The notes below the pieces were generated by a model, which searched no databases, was not told the origin of the DNA, and saw only the letters and a list, made by a program, of their open reading frames with translations. A DNA stretch of 6,513 nt from Actinomycetota bacterium. Lineage in GTDB: Bacteria; Actinomycetota; Thermoleophilia; Solirubrobacterales; Thermoleophilaceae. Location of the stretch: contig VAWV01000262.1 of assembly GCA_005883295.1 (NCBI GenBank), forward strand, positions 1 through 6,513, written 5' to 3'. A program made the translations under genes and the position numbers. This document shows, piece by piece, positions 6,072-6,513 of this stretch (position 1 is the first letter of the stretch; each line of letters starts with the position of its first letter).

Positions 6072-6513
6072 GTGCGCCTGCTCGCGTTCAGCGACGTCCA
6101 TCGCGACAGAAGGCAGGCCAAGCGGATGCTGGTGGTGGTCGAGACCCCCACGGTTCTCGTGCCCGGCAACAACGAGACCGACGATGCCCTCCGCGAGGCC
6201 TGCCGCGGCTGGAAGGCCGCCACCGTGCTCCACGGTGAGTCCACCGAGATCGACGGGGTCGAGTTCTTCGGGCTGGGCGGCGGAATCCCGACCACGCCCT
6301 GGCCGTGGAGCTTCGACCTGACCGAGGAGGAGGCGGCAGCGAAGCTGGAAGGCTGCCCCGACGACTGCGTGCTGGTCGTGCACTCGCCGCCCAAGGGACA
6401 CGTCGACGGCGGCCGGCGCGCGCTCGGCAGCGAGTCGATCCTGAGGACCGTCGAGCAGCGGCACCCGCGTGTCGTGGTGTGCGGGCACATCCACGAGTCG
6501 GGCGGCGAGGAGT
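6072..6513 (+). CDS. Metallophosphoesterase lacking motif II, cut by the right edge
   Basis: GTG 6072 lies 5 nt after the oxidoreductase stop, with AGGCGG overlapping that TAG as a ribosome site. The 147 codons in the window read as a calcineurin-like metallophosphoesterase: motif I SDVH (7-10), GNNE (32-35), VVHSPPKGH (102-110) and GHIHE (138-142) are the usual metal ligands. FFGLGGGIPTTPWPWSFD (65-82) is typical of a small archaeal/actinobacterial subgroup. The GDxx(D) motif II, whose Asp bridges the two metals, is absent. Only 21 residues separate SDVH from GNNE, where about 50-60 would be expected, and the sequence jumps from QAKRML to VVVETPTVLVPGNN without losing frame. This looks like an in-frame internal deletion of some 30-35 residues, and the product as written should not fold into an active two-metal enzyme. 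The substrate (nucleotide, phosphodiester or other) cannot be told. The C-terminus lies outside the window. Confidence 0.82.
   Translation, partial: MRLLAFSDVHRDRRQAKRMLVVVETPTVLVPGNNETDDALREACRGWKAATVLHGESTEIDGVEFFGLGGGIPTTPWPWSFDLTEEEAAAKLEGCPDDCVLVVHSPPKGHVDGGRRALGSESILRTVEQRHPRVVVCGHIHESGGEE

Overview
The window is about 70% G+C, with strong G/C preference at third codon positions. Its proteins look like high-GC Actinomycetota, most like Thermoleophilia/Solirubrobacterales: a UdgX-type uracil-DNA glycosylase homologue, an F420-dependent luciferase-like oxidoreductase, and a sigma-70 factor with an actinobacterial-looking region 2. The lineage is inferred from recalled protein resemblance; there is no rRNA gene in the window.

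Layout. (1) 1-700, minus strand: a TesB-like acyl-CoA thioesterase that runs off the left edge and is broken by a frame change near 439-450. (2) 727-1065, plus strand: a small PRC-barrel-like protein, divergent from the thioesterase. (3) 1062-1688, minus strand: a six-helix TMEM175/DUF1211-type channel. It converges on gene 2, and both stop codons lie in the same CTAG. (4) 1689-1917: intergenic, with a GC-rich hairpin and an exact 25-bp tandem repeat whose units each carry a perfect 6+1+6 palindrome. (5) 1918-3476, minus strand: a membrane-anchored protein of the N,N-dimethylformamidase beta-subunit-like family, split by a frame change in a short G run near 2720-2724. (6) 3496-4128, minus strand: udgX, with the diagnostic His loop. 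(7) 4157-5218, plus strand: a sigma-70 factor divergent from udgX across only 28 bp. (8) 5215-6066: an F420-dependent oxidoreductase whose ATG overlaps the sigma stop as ATGA. (9) 6072 to the right edge: a metallophosphoesterase starting 5 nt after gene 8.

Two transcription units leave the 4129-4156 gap. Rightwards goes sigma factor, LLM oxidoreductase, phosphoesterase, tightly packed and probably translationally coupled. Leftwards goes udgX and, 19 nt later, the dimethylformamidase-like gene. I see no evidence for a new multi-gene defence or metabolic system. The observations most worth following are the sigma factor's altered promoter-contact residues, the UdgX covalent-trapping signature beside it, the tandem palindromic repeat, and three separate genes that each seem to lack a short internal segment. 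That last pattern suggests either local gene decay or a systematic sequencing/assembly artefact.
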